DNA from: Metellina segmentata
Taxonomy: Eukaryota; Arthropoda; Arachnida; Araneae; Tetragnathidae
Length of the DNA stretch: 64,000 nt
Reading direction: 5' to 3'
Assembly: GCA_947359465.1 (NCBI GenBank)
Contig: OX375873.1
Span: 134,370,899-134,434,898 of the forward strand
The notes below the pieces were generated by a model. It searched no databases and was not told the DNA's origin. It saw only the letters and a program-made list of their open reading frames with translations. A program made the position numbers and the translations under genes. Positions 22,201 through 33,726 of this stretch are shown here, piece by piece. The first letter of the stretch is position 1. The number at the start of each line of letters is the position of its first letter.

Positions 22201-22370
22201 ATTTAATTAACGTCGTACTTTATCAACACAACGTACAATATTCGACGGTCCTGGATCAATTCCGAAGGGAAAGATTTGAGGACAACAGCACGTAATTTTG
22301 AACCACGGTCAGATGACGAGGTCACGCCTGTGAGCTGGCAACCCACCTCACAAAATTTTCACACCACGCC
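22201..22370 (-). repeat. Old SINE body fragment
   Basis: This is a diverged reverse copy of the body, without the head. It belongs to an older subfamily in which the central CACGTTGG region differs from the young copies. Confidence 0.75.
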
Positions 22371-22489
22371 AAACGAAATAATTTAGAAGTAAAATTCTTT
22401 TTTTCTAATAATGAACCACACACACACTTTCTGGCACCCCGGTTGTTAGAGGAACATAATTTGTTTCCTACAGGTCCTAGGATGCTAGC

Positions 22490-22821
22490 AGCCGACCAAC
22501 CGGTATAGTGGTTAAGGTGTTAGCCTCTAGATCGGAAGGTTCCTGGTTCGAATCCGGGTCCGGGCATGGATATTTGTAAACGTATGGTGTAGAGGCGGCT
22601 GGCGCACCTTAAATCTGTCGTGGCCGAAAGTCCTCACGTTGGGTTGGCGTGGAAGTTTGGAGAGTGGGGTGCCAGCTCAGGTGTTGCTTCGTCATCTGAC
22701 CGTGGTTCAAAATTACGAGGTGTTGTCCTCGGATATTTCCCTCCAGGGACTGATCCCGGACCGTCGTCAATAGCCCGTTGTGTTGCTCTAGTACGACGTT
22801 AACTAAAAAAATTACCAATTA
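22490..22821 (+). mobile_element. tRNA-derived SINE, copy S5
   Basis: This is a full-length copy flanked by a 14-bp target duplication CCTAGGATGCTAGC at 22476-22489 and 22822-22835. A and B boxes are intact. Confidence 0.94.
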
Positions 22822-22919
22822 CCTAGGATGCTAGCGCTGTGGGCAAACCCACTAATCCACTATTGTTAATGGTAAATTTGGTGCCGATCACACACACACA
22901 GTAATCGTCTCTTGTACGT

Positions 22920-23365
22920 GGGGGCTGGTTATTTTAAATCTGTCGTAGCCTCAAATGTCCCCACATTGGTGTGGTGCGGAAATTTGGAGAGTAGGGTGCC
23001 AGATCGGGTGCTGTCCTCGTCATCTGACCGTAGTTCGAAATGACGAGGCGTTGTCCTCTAAACTTACCTCTTCCGGTTGGTATGTAAATAGTTTCATGAA
23101 CACAACGTACTATTGGCGACGGTACAGGATCAACCTTAAAAGGAAAAATCCGAGATAAATAGGTATTTTAAATTAACGTCGTACTGGAGCAACACGTGGG
23201 GATATTGACGACGGTCCTGGATCAATCCCGAAGGGAAAGATCGAGGACAAAACCACGTAATTATGAACCACGGTCACGCCTTTGAGCTGGCACCCCACTC
23301 TTTAAACTTCCACACCCTGCTAACGTGAGGACATGTAAGGCCACAACGGATTTAACGTGCACCAG
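22920..23365. repeat. Two old SINE fragments, head-to-tail inverted
   Basis: 22920-23075 is a plus-strand fragment of the older subfamily body and 23168-23365 a minus-strand one. Both lack the tRNA head. Confidence 0.7.
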
Positions 23366-23745
23366 ATCAGTCATTCCATAGTTATGGGGTAAAGCAATAC
23401 CACACAACTCGGTAATTTCGCGACATTTAGAGTGTCAAACAAATTTGTCGTACTGTTATTTATTTTATCGCAAGTTTCTGAAGACATTAAGCAAGTTTTT
23501 GAAGCACAGAATTATTTCGCGTTACATTTTTGAATATTTTGTCTTTTTTTAAGATCTGGGTACTTTTTTTTTGCAATAGGGCGCCATGTATATTTTTACC
23601 TTTCCTGTTGGTACTAAGACCCGAGGGAGTGCTGCGTGAAATCCTGGTGACTTATAATCACCAAAACTCTTTCGGGGAGGCTCGGGCCTTACGTCACCTG
23701 AATATACGTCGCTTTATACTGTATAGTAGAATTCCTTCAAAGAAT

Positions 23746-24079
23746 CGCCGACCAACCGGTATAGTGGTTAAAGTGTTAGCCTCTAGATCGGAAGGTTCCT
23801 GGTTCGAATCCGGGTTCGGGCATGCATGTTTGTAAGCATATGGTGTAGAGGCGGCTGGTGCACCTTAAATCTGTCGTGGCTGAAAATCCTCACGTTGGGT
23901 TGGCGTAGAAGTTTGGAGAGTGGGGTGCCAGCTGAGGTGTTGCTTCGTCATCTGACCGTGGTTCAAAATTATGAGATGTTGTCCTCGGATCTTTCCCTTA
24001 AGGGACTGATCCCGGACCGTCGTCAATAGCCCGTTGTGTTGCTCTAGTATGACGTTAACTAAAATTAGCATTACCCATA
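23746..24079 (+). mobile_element. tRNA-derived SINE, copy S6
   Basis: This is a full-length copy flanked by the 12-bp duplication CCTTCAAAGAAT at 23734-23745 and 24080-24091. It carries a few private substitutions in the A box region and body. Confidence 0.93.
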
Positions 24080-24152
24080 CCTTCAAAGAATTTAGCAATC
24101 ATCATTAAAACTAAATATTTTCATCAAAATCCTGTAGTTTATAACCATTCAT

Positions 24153-24365
24153 GGGCTGGTGCTCGTTAAATCAGTTGTGGCTTCAAATGTCCTCACGTTG
24201 GCGTGGTGTGTAAATTTGGAGTGTGGTGCCAGTTCAGGTGTGACCTCGTCATATGACCGTGGTTCAAAATTGCGTGATGTCTTCAGATCTTTCTCTTCAG
24301 GTTTGATTCCAGACCGTTGCTAATAGCCCGTTGTTTTGCCACTGTGCGACGTACCTACCTATTCC
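24153..24365 (+). repeat. Old SINE body fragment
   Basis: This is an older-subfamily body ending in a CTACCTA-type tail rather than ATTACCA. Confidence 0.7.
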
Positions 24366-24502
24366 CACCTACCTATAATTTGTAAATAAAATCCACACTG
24401 TGATCAAGAGATCCTGTTGTTTTTAATGGAACAAGTCCACCAATACTTGAGTGATCAATTTTTCTGCACTAAACATGGATTCTTCCATGAGTTGCTTGTG
24501 GT

Positions 24503-24762
24503 AAAGGGTAATGGTAATTTTAGTTAACGTCGTACTAGAGCAACACAGCGGGCTATTGACGACGGTCCGGGATCAGTCCCTTAAGGGAAAGATCCGAGGA
24601 CAACACCTCGTAATTTTGAACCACGGTCAGATGACGAAGCAACACCTGAGCTGGCACCCCACTCTCCAAACTTCCACACTAACCCAACGTGAGGACTTTT
24701 GGCCACGATAGATTTAAGGTGCACCTGCCGCCTCTACACCACACGCTTACAAACATCCATGC
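24503..24762 (-). mobile_element. tRNA-derived SINE, copy S7, head missing
   Basis: This is a minus-strand body that stops just before the B box. It directly abuts the plus-strand head of S8, making a head-to-head pair. Confidence 0.85.
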
Positions 24763-25140
24763 CGATCAACCGGGCAGGCGGTAAAGGTGTTAGCCTTTAG
24801 ATCGGAAGGTTCCAAGTTCGAATAGGGGTCAGGGCATGGACATTTGTAAGCGTATGGTGTAGAGGCGGCTGGTGCATCTTCCATCTGTCGGGGCCGAAAG
24901 TCCACGACAGATTGAAGTTGCTAGACCCCCCCCCCGTGTCTTCTCGTTGGTTGGTTGGAGTGGAAGTTTGGAGAGTGGGGTGTCAGCTCAGGTGTTGCCT
25001 CGTCATTTGACAGTAGTTGAGGTCGGACCGGATTCGGAGGTCAGTCCTTTCCCTTAGGGGATTGATCCCGGACCGTCGTCAATAGCCCGTTGTGTTGCTC
25101 TAGTACATCGTTAATTAAAATTACCATTATCCTTTCATTA
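24763..25140 (+). mobile_element. tRNA-derived SINE, copy S8, diverged
   Basis: The copy has a recognisable head but a damaged B box (GTTCGAATAGG). The body carries insertions, including a run of C near 24929. It ends with the ATTACCATT tail. Confidence 0.85.
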
Positions 25141-25184
25141 AGACAATTAAAGATATCACATCACTATCCTTGTTTAATCAAGGT

Positions 25185-25450
25185 AATTGGTAACTGGTAA
25201 TTTTTTAGTTAACGTCGTACTAGAGCAACACAACGGTTTAATCAAGGAATAGACATTGATGCATTATAATTAAATGGGTTCAATATCGGTTCCCACCAAT
25301 GAACCAAAATCGTCATCTGACCATGGTTCAAAGTTACGTGGTGTTGTCCTCGGAACATTCCCTTGGGGGACTGATCCCGAACCGTCGTCAATAGCCCGCT
25401 GTGTTGCTCTAGTACGACGTTAATAAAAAAAATACCAAATTACCAATGAA
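25185..25450. repeat. SINE tail fragments
   Basis: 25185-25235 is a minus-strand tail and 25308-25450 a plus-strand 3' body. Both are close to the young subfamily. A short unrelated stretch separates them. Confidence 0.7.
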
Positions 25451-26301
25451 CCAATAATGATTGCCGTTTAGGGAAAAATTGAAAGCTCTTCGCCCATAAG
25501 ATTAGCTTTATGCCCACGTTTCTGATTTCAGCAAACTAATTTTCGAGTTATATTTTTAATATAGTTTTCTTATGGGGATGGGGTGTACCCAAAAATGTAG
25601 TTCATCTGTAAAAACGTAATGTACTTTAAAAAAATTTTGTACTTTAAACGTTTGAACCGGCGTATTACGGTATGCAACAGGGCTATGGATCGAATTAATA
25701 TATATGAGTCCTTGTGCCCCTCATATTGCTCGTTGTCTTCATCTACTGAGTCCATAATCCTCTCAGAGGCACATTTTCTTTAGGCGTGTACGGGCATTCC
25801 AACCCCAAGAAACCCGAATGATTTGTTCTCTCTTCTGATTTACCCTCGTCAATACTGTTTTTTGCTTCTTTTAACTCCCTCGTTATTTTTACTTGTGTTT
25901 GGCCTTGAATCATTAAACCCCAAACCAAGCAACCGAGTCGACAGCATCATTGGAATGTTTGTTCTTTACATTCCTGGACTGGAATTTTACAAAACTTACT
26001 ATTTCTTATTCGTGGAGAAGAAAGATGTAGTTATATTTAAACTTTTCTTTGGTCGGTACAAAAATATTAAAATCATCACTGTTTTGATATACGTTTGTAT
26101 TAATTACATACATACAAACATCACAACTGCAGATATTTTCTAAGGCCAATATATTTTACAAGGAAAATAGTTAAATTAATTGTCTTTGAAATCCTTATAT
26201 GATAAGGCGCGATGATCCTATTGTTTATTAGAGTTAGTAGAAAAGTGTTATATAATTTAGGAACAAACATATCTACATAAACTCTAAAATAGTATTTTCA
26301 T
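25451..26301. other. No gene assigned
   Basis: Short frames occur on both strands (25570-25755 minus, 25823-26143 plus). I recognise no domain, and their composition is that of the AT-rich surroundings. Confidence 0.4.
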
Positions 26302-26311
26302 AATTGATTGC

Positions 26312-26648
26312 GCCGACCAACTGGTCTGGTGGTTAAGGTGTTCAGATGACGAGCCCTTAGATAGGAAGGATCCTTGTTCGAATCTGGGTCAGTGCATGGA
26401 TGTTTGTAAGCGTATGGTGTAGAAGCGGCTGGTGCTCCTTAAATCTGTCGTGGCCGAAAGTTCTCACGTTGGGTTGGTGCGGAAGTTTGGAGAGTAGGGT
26501 TCCAGTGTTGCCTCGTCATCTGATCGTGGTTCAAAATAACGTGGTGTTGTCCTCATATATTTCCCTTAGGGGATTGATCCCGGACCGTCGTCAATAGCCC
26601 GTTGTGTTGCTCAAGTATGACGTGTATAAAAAAAAATTACAAAATAAC
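26312..26648 (+). mobile_element. tRNA-derived SINE, copy S9
   Basis: This is a full-length but diverged copy with an extra short segment in the head. It is flanked by the 10-bp duplication AATTGATTGC at 26302-26311 and 26649-26658. Confidence 0.9.
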
Positions 26649-26689
26649 AATTGATTGCTTCTTTTCTAAGTATTACAAAAGTTTGGAAA

Positions 26690-26825
26690 GTGGGGCTTTA
26701 ATCTCATCATCTGACCATGGTTAAAAAAAACGAGATATTAACCTCGTATCTTTCCCTTCGGTATTGATACAGGAGCTTCGCCAATAGACCTTGTGTTATT
26801 TCAGTGCGACGTTGATTCTACTACC
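26690..26825 (+). repeat. Old SINE body fragment
   Basis: This is a degenerate 3' body of the older subfamily, ending in the CTACCTA tail. Confidence 0.65.
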
Positions 26826-27754
26826 TAACTAAGTGTTTCAGTAATTATTAACATTTTCAGTTCTACAAAAGTTTATAATAACTCGTTGTGTGTTTCTTCA
26901 GTGCGACGCTAATTAACTTTCTTAACCTTACAAAAGTTTATTACATAAGACATTTAATATTTTAACATAACTAAAAAGTTTTACATTCTGAAAATGTTTT
27001 TTTTTTTAAATTACAAACAGCTTTTAACACGAAACAAAAGAGTGATATATGTTTCAAGATTCTGGAGAGTAGGAATATTTTGAATGCCATTTTTTTTGAA
27101 GCGATATGCCTGAATGATGTTTACTCTTCGTCATCAGTCTCTTGAGATTTGCGAAGACTGTTTTTAAAAACATCTCGGAATATACGTAGACAAGAGTCGA
27201 GGATTCTTTTTGTGTCCCGATTGCAAACCATGACAAATGTAAAATTTGAATTCTTTCCAGGAACTTGTCTACTGAGTTCCTGAGTTCGAAAAAAAGATCG
27301 ATTTAGGGAAGCGTAGAAAAATACAACCAAGTTCGATAAGCATGACAAATGGACTGTCGAAATTCAACTAAACTTTTTCTAAACAACGCAGTTTCGGTGG
27401 ACTCCTCAGAGGATTCTTACATCAATTTTTCGAAAACTTTCCAAGTATTTTCAATAGAAAGAAATTAAATAAATATAACTTGCACACAGATATGAGATTT
27501 AGATGTTGTTACTCGTTGCTTTTCGTTCTGTGCCGATGGCAAAGTTAAAGGACAATCGAAACAGGTGTATTAGTACAAGCTAAGTAAAACGATAAAGTGT
27601 AGAAATGAAATAAAACGAAACTTCTCTCCATTCAAACATCATCGCAATTTAAACGAAAAACCAACTCGATAAACAAAATTTTCAATGAGTTAACCGAACG
27701 TTTTCAGGTACTCTTTATAAATCAAGAAAATCTTTATGAATGCAAGAAAAATTC
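26826..27754. other. No gene seen
   Basis: This is AT-rich sequence with short frames only (27054-27348 minus). I recognise no domain. Confidence 0.4.
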
Positions 27755-28010
27755 ATGGGGTTGGTGCACGTTAAATCTGTTGTGGCCTCAAATTTCCTCA
27801 CGTTGGTGTGGTGTAGAAGTTATTACGTGGTTTTGTCTTGGGATCTTTCCCTTGGGGGATTGATCCCAGACCGTCGTCAATAGCCCGTCGTGTTGCTCCA
27901 GTAAGACGTTAAATTAAAAATACCCACCTACCATACCTTGGATTTTTCCTTTAGAGGCTGATCCTAGATCGCCGCCAATAGTCAGTTAGTTGTGTTACTC
28001 CAGTGTAACT
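27755..28010 (+). repeat. Two adjacent old SINE fragments
   Basis: 27755-27940 is a body with an internal deletion, and 27940-28010 is the tail of another. Both are of the older subfamily. Confidence 0.65.
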
Positions 28011-28574
28011 ACCGTCGTAAGTTAAGAAAAACGAAACAATCATTTCGAGACGCGTTACTTTTATCAAAGAATGGTAGGACATTTAAGAAATCTTCAGAAG
28101 AAGAACATACACGCTGCGAGGTTATAATGTGTGGTGATTCGAAGATGATCCTCCTTAGGAGATATCTCCTCATCCCTCAGTGTCCAGTGCATGGGGTACT
28201 CCATCAACGCCAGGAAGGAGCAATCAAAATCTCATTACTCCGCAAAAGATTTAACTGAATATTAGATAGCTTTTTACTGAGGTTTTCGCAACATTAAATA
28301 TTCATCACATTAAGCTTGATGAAATAGCATCGCTTGATGGGGTCGTATGCCTGTCCACGTCGTAGGCAATTTTCCGTGTTCTATGTGTTTTATTATTAGA
28401 CTAGATATATATTTAGAGGAGTGTATAAGGACCTTTTGTCTCTTAAGCCTGAGAGGGGAAAACATATCAATCGCCGGTAACGAATATGATGTTTTTCTTG
28501 AAAGCGAATGAAAATCAAATGAGCTTCTAAGGGAATTTGTGTGGTCTCATAAGGGCTGATATGGTAACTAGTTA
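28011..28574. other. No gene assigned
   Basis: A plus-strand frame (27992-28258) begins inside the SINE tail and has no recognisable domain. Nothing else is seen. Confidence 0.4.
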
Positions 28575-28905
28575 CTCGTCATCCGACCACGGTTTAAAAT
28601 TACGAGGTGTTGTCATCTGAACCTTCCCTTCGGGGTTGATCCGTAGGTAGTAGTACGTTGTTTTGCTCCAATGGAACGTTAAATTCATCTACCTACAATC
28701 TAAATAATTACACGTCTGCAAAAAAAATTTGTTCTCAATATTCTTCACCCGTATAATAAAATATTTCAGAAAGCAATTTCATTCAGGTAGGTATGTAATT
28801 AATTGACGTCACACTGGAGCAACACAACGGTCTTGGCGATGGTCCCGGGATGCATCCCGAATCACGAGGACAACCCATCGTAATTTTGAACCAAGGTCAG
28901 ATGGT
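28575..28905. repeat. Inverted pair of old SINE fragments
   Basis: 28575-28700 is a plus-strand 3' body and 28785-28905 a minus-strand one. They face each other tail to tail. Confidence 0.65.
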
Positions 28906-29279
28906 CGAACAATTAGATTTAGATAATGTGATTAATTCATTGTCTCGGCAATAACATGTTAATTTCTTTTCATTTTAATTTATACTGTGACCGTGTGCAG
29001 AGAATTCCACCTTGAAGCGGGCTAACAAACGACAAACTCTCCTTACACTCACAAACAGTTTATTAATCTAATTTAAATTACGTGGACACACAACATACAT
29101 AACGGACGCTACGACGCGTGATTATTCTACACAGAAAACTCGGTACAGCTACAGTCTACGTTTATAGTGATGACAAGGGCTTTAGTGATTTTTTTTTGGC
29201 GCACTTAAAGTCGCCAAGGAAATAATTATTTCAAAAATATGTTTCTTTTACAGATATTTTTCTTTTTACAACCGAAAAT

Positions 29280-29540
29280 GCCGACCAACCGGTCTAGTGG
29301 TCAAGGTGTTGACCTCTGGATCGGAAGGTTCCTGGTTCGAATCCGGGGTTAGGGCATGGATGTAAATTGTGCTGTCCTTTGTTAGGGACAATGATGGTCC
29401 ACCCACTGGGTACCCCTTCACAAGTGACCATCACATCTGGCTTTGTATAAGGTTAAAATGACCTCGGTCAACTCTGTACTTTGTATTGTATTGTATTTGT
29501 ATTTGTCTTCGCAATTGTACTGCCTTGCCATTGGAAAAAA
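29280..29540 (+). mobile_element. tRNA-derived SINE with a different body (second SINE family)
   Basis: The tRNA head matches the other SINEs (A box, GGTTCGAATCC B box). The body after the head is unrelated, containing GGGACAATGATGGTCCACCC and ending in a TATTGTATTTGTATTTG repeat. It is flanked by the 10-bp duplication AACCGAAAAT at 29270-29279 and 29541-29550. A shared head with a swapped body and tail suggests use of a different partner LINE. Confidence 0.88.
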
Positions 29541-29630
29541 AACCGAAAATGAAAGCTTCAAAATAAATTAGAGGACGTTGAAAGAAATTTTTTTTTCAAG
29601 AACTTTTACAAAAGTAATAAGCATAAACAC

Positions 29631-30204
29631 TGTACCATATGGTACTAGCCGACCCTTTTCTCTAACACGTGGACGCTGGAATGTGCTCAACAACCAGACG
29701 GTGACAAAAACAACTTCAGACTTTGCACGTGCGGGTTTTGACAAAATACCGAAAGAGAGTATTTTCTCATCGGCGGCCCGGCGTTCCGTTTGATCCATCG
29801 ACACAGTTGGAGTTTTCCGTCGGTTCTCTAATCCCATGTCTGGAATGAAGATTTGCTGTTGGGAACCCAAGTCGGTTGCAAACGGTTTTTGCATCTGTGT
29901 GGGGTGTCATGAGTTCTGTGGAGGACATAAACATCTCACTAGGGCTCGGAATTCACCCACCCCCCTCTCGTTCGCAGCTGCGCTTCTGCGGACCCAAGAG
30001 AACTTGAGGATGAGACTGATTCTAGATTCGACGAGAGACAGACGTCTCTGTTTGCCATTGTTACTTTGGCTCCAGGCAGGATCTCGATTGTCGATGGCTG
30101 TGCCCTTAATTAATCTTGTAAATTTACCTGTAAATATTTAATTTATCTAAATAAATAGTTTAATTTTAAACCAGCTGTCCGTCTAATTCTTACATGACGG
30201 TACA
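29631..30204. mobile_element. Solo LTR, 574 bp
   Basis: The ends are TGTACC and GGTACA, perfect 6-bp inverted TG...CA termini. The flanks are ACAC (29627-29630) and ACAC (30205-30208), a 4-bp target duplication. It lies inside the MITE 29142-30812, whose sequence resumes on both sides. No internal retroelement coding remains. Confidence 0.8.
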
Positions 30205-30812
30205 ACACATTTGTGAACCAGCAGAAAAATTAAGCTGCGAATGCTGGGTAAGAATACCCTGAAAGTTATCAATTACACTAAATACAGTGGGCTTGTTGAA
30301 AATGAAAAGAGGATTTTTAAAAGAAAAAAAAGCAAGAAATAATACAATCTGATACGTCAGAACTGTTCCGAGAAAAAAAATATTAAGAAAGAAAATTCCA
30401 CAAATGGCGAAAAACCAATAAATGTCAGAACCCTACCGTGAAAAATATTATAATAAAATGAGAAATTCCACAGCTGGAGACAAACCATTAAATCAACCAA
30501 TGAAATCAAAGAAAAAAAATTTAAGAGGACCAATGCATTCAACGGATATGTTAAATTAAAATAAACAATGGAATCGAAGAATAATTTCAAACGAACCAAT
30601 GAAATAAAACGACTTTAACGGATTTTGAAAGAACTTTCTAGAATAATCAAGATGAAAATTTAAAGTTTCCGTTTGCCGAGGTTGCCATGTAAACCACAAT
30701 AACTGTAAATACAGACGGGTTGCCTTAACCTACCATAACTCGCTACTAGAAGTGCGCCAAAAAAATAGTCAAGGCCGTTGCCACCGTTATAAACGTAGAT
30801 TGTAACTATATC

Positions 30813-31690
30813 GAAAACTATTTGACACTCCGAGGATGAGTCCTTGATCGGAGGGGACGTAAGATATATCTTTGATTCAAACCTTTAGTTCGGTAACAAT
30901 TCGGAGGTTTATAGCTCCGTATCTGGCGCTGTGCGAGTAGTTCACTCGTTACAATACTTCATTTCGTTTTAAAAGAGTAGAATGATGTCTACGAAACCAG
31001 TGAATTTTTAGATTGACTGTGTTTAATTTTTCCGACTTAAAAAAAATGACTGTTTCAAAATTAAACATTAAATTTATGAAGAGCCCAGGTTTTGTTAGTT
31101 TCAGAAGTGATTTTTCATAAGCTTTTAAAAAAAGTGTTTTATAAAACCAACTATGATTTTAAATACTAATAATATTTAGAAGCCTGAATTGACTTTACGT
31201 TACAAAGAACCATTCCTGCAAAAGCTATCCTAAGCTCATTATTGCACCGGAAATTAATTTAATGATTTCTTACGAGATTTCTAAAACTGAATAAAACAAA
31301 GAATCCCCGAAAAATGAATTATCGCAATGTTCACTCATTTGTATTCGATTCTTTCTTGGAATTTAACTTGCAGGTTTCTAATTTACAATGAAAATGAGTG
31401 ATAACTTTAAATTCTATTTCTTACCGGAATGCATTAATATTCAATAGATTCACTGAAATTCTCAGTCTCTTGATCTTTTATGTATTTATTTCAAATTGTG
31501 CATGCGATTATTGATTTTTGTGTTAATGTTGCAAGAATATTATAGGAACTCAGATGAGAACTTGAAAATAATTCTTGTAAGCTGCTGGTTTTTGCGTAAT
31601 GTAGTCAAAATTGAAGAAATTCACAAATAAAAACTTAAGAGTCTGAAAATAAATTACAAATGAAAAGTAGAAAGTGAAGTATATAAAGTA
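30813..31690. other. No gene seen
   Basis: This is AT-rich intergenic sequence with no recognisable repeat structure or coding frame. Confidence 0.5.
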
Positions 31691-31839
31691 CACACTTTAT
31701 AACAAAAAAAATCGACGCACCATGAAAGAGTTGTCCGATGGAGACAAAAATTTGTGGATAGGAAAATTATGTACAGAATAGAAAATGATAAAAATTTCAG
31801 AACAATTGAATGATTTATTTCAGAGTTACAGTGACAAGC

Positions 31840-33133
31840 TCAATAAGGTGTTGACCCGCCTCTAGCCTGGATGCAAGCTGCCACACGGCGTGGCATTGAC
31901 CGATCAAGCTCCCGGATGGTCTCCTGCGGTATTTCTTGCCAAATTTGCTCCAATTGTCGGACTACGTCATCAACATTCTCTACCGGATGCAGTCGCCTTC
32001 CCATTATATCCCAGACATGCTCGATGGGAGTGTTGAATCTTCTCAATTAAGATGTCCGGGGTAGAAATAAAACGCTGAGGATAAAACAAATCTAACGTTT
32101 ATTATCAGAAACATAACGAGGGAAATTAGATACAGTCGGCCGGCGAGAGAAAGCATAACGTAATCGCCACCGCGTACAATATTTAGTTCTCAATCAGAGA
32201 GCTCTGCAGAAATGCGGAAGTACCAGACATTAAATACAAAACTGGCGCATGCGCTTTTTGAACCAACACGTAATTGCTGTTCAAGACTGCTTTGCATATT
32301 CAACAGGGAGAGAGATCTGGTGATCTGGCTGGCCAAGGAAGTGTTTGACAAGCTTGAAGACAGCTCATAGCAACACGTGCCGTATGTGGTCTGGCATTGT
32401 CTTGCTGAAAAATAAGCCCAGGGTACTGCGAAAGGAACGGTAGCAAAACAGGTCTCAGAATGTCGTCAACGTACCGCTGTGCAGTAAGTGTACCTCTAAT
32501 GACGACCGAAGGGGTCCGGCTATCAAGGGAAATGGCACCCCAGACCATAACTCCTTGGCGAGGGCCCGTGTGACGTGCAATAGTGAAAGCAGGATCGGCA
32601 CGCTGCCCTGGGCGTCTCCAGACACGTCTTCGATGATCGTCAGGACACAGTTGGAAGCGGGATACGTCGCTAAAGACTATACGTCCCCAGTCAGCATCAT
32701 TCCAGCCTGATCGAGCCATGCACCACTGTAATCCGACTCGACAGTGTACAGGCGTGAGTGGCAGGTGGCGTAACGGTCGGTACGAGCGTAAATTCCGCTC
32801 TCTCAGCCGTCTGTGAATGGTCATGGTAGACACTCGTGTGTGGGTCGCACGACTGATGATTGATAGCGATGAATCAGGCGCTGTGACAGCTGATCTGACA
32901 ATCACTCTGTTCTCGCGATCTGTTGTGGCCCTACGTCGACCGCTATCATCATGACGCTGAAATCTGCCATTGTCCACCCACTCTTGCCGGCATCTTCTAA
33001 TCGCCGCATCGCTTCGACTCACATGACGAGCGATTCTCCGATTTGCCCAACCTGCCTCTTTCAATTCAATGATACGACCTCTTTCAAACTCTGAAAGTTG
33101 CTCGTAATGAGCTCGAATCCTGCGGCGAGGCAT
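31840..33133 (-). pseudogene. Tc1-like transposase split by an LTR insertion
   Basis: The N-terminal piece (33133 down to the insertion at about 32311) starts MPRRRIRAHYEQLSEFERG and has the paired helix-turn-helix region. The first catalytic site reads FSDVSRFQ, where the family usually has FSDES. The second is QQDNARPHTAR, and SPDLSP stands right at the break. The C-terminal piece resumes with IEHVWD and ends in QARGGSTPY. The frame is otherwise clean, so the LTR insertion is the main lesion. This subfamily is the same as that of 50274-51684. Confidence 0.9.
32031..32305 (-). mobile_element. Solo LTR, 275 bp, probably copia-type
   Basis: The ends are TGTTGAAT and ATTCAACA (perfect inverted 8 bp). 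The flanks are GGGAG on both sides (32026-32030 and 32306-32310), a 5-bp target duplication. Read on the minus strand it starts TGTTGAATAT, a start common among copia LTRs, and has an AATAAA signal. The copia assignment is an inference from those ends. Confidence 0.82.
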
Positions 33134-33382
33134 TTTTTCAGTCGTTGAAAGGTATCCTTAATCGCAATGCAGTAGAAATTTTTAACAACAGTTCAAGAGC
33201 AACTTCTTATATACATCTGCTGGATGCGCATTTCCGATGCGCTGGAGATCGCACTATTCATTCATTGGACACCAAATTTTAATCATTTGCATATTTGGTC
33301 AAAACATTTTTTGCATAAGAAATTTCAAAGCAATCGGATGATTCCTTCTTGGTGCGTCGATTTTTTTGTTATAGAGTGCATG

Positions 33383-33726
33383 TAGCATTCCAAAAAATCT
33401 TTTACAAATTTATCGGAATATAGCCCAAATGTAACGTTTGGTACGTTATTATTATGTTCGTGTTTTCGACACAATAGCACAGTATATCATGAACTACAGT
33501 TAAAATAATTTGACACCTAGCTCGCGTACTAACCTGCCCAGATCGATATTTAAACCCAGGCCTTGTTCATGAGAACTACTTCGAGAAAAAATTAAAAAAT
33601 AAATAACTAAAAGATTTCGACACGCTTGATATCATAGTAACCAAACAGCCTATGCATGGTGATTTGAATTGTTTGTTTCTTAACTATCACTAAGACTACA
33701 TAAATACACAACAGCAAGGCATTATA
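33383..33726. other. No gene seen
   Basis: This is AT-rich sequence between two Tc1-like elements. Confidence 0.5.

Larger units (their letters stand above)
29142..30812 (-). mobile_element. MITE with 8-bp target duplication, carrying two nested insertions
   Basis: The ends are inverted repeats starting GGTACAGCTACAGTCTACG. The flanks are GAAAACTC (29134-29141) and GAAAACTA (30813-30820), matching at 7 of 8 positions. A reverse-oriented relative without insertions is 53235-54042 (808 bp). Removing the SINE (29280-29540), the solo LTR (29631-30204) and one copy of each target duplication leaves about 822 bp, close to the other copy. An 8-bp duplication occurs in hAT, P and Merlin families; the superfamily is not settled. 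Confidence 0.88.
31691..33382 (-). mobile_element. Tc1-like transposon with a solo LTR inside
   Basis: The TIRs contain CACT(T/C)TATAACAAAAAAAT at the left and the complement at the right, followed by CGACGCACCA. TA flanks both ends (31689-31690 and 33383-33384). The transposase frame on the minus strand is interrupted by the LTR at 32031-32305. Confidence 0.88.

Noticed and set aside
29568..30141. Frames on both strands at 29568-30141
   Set aside because: They lie inside the solo LTR 29631-30204, which has clear ends and a target duplication; no domain was recognised.
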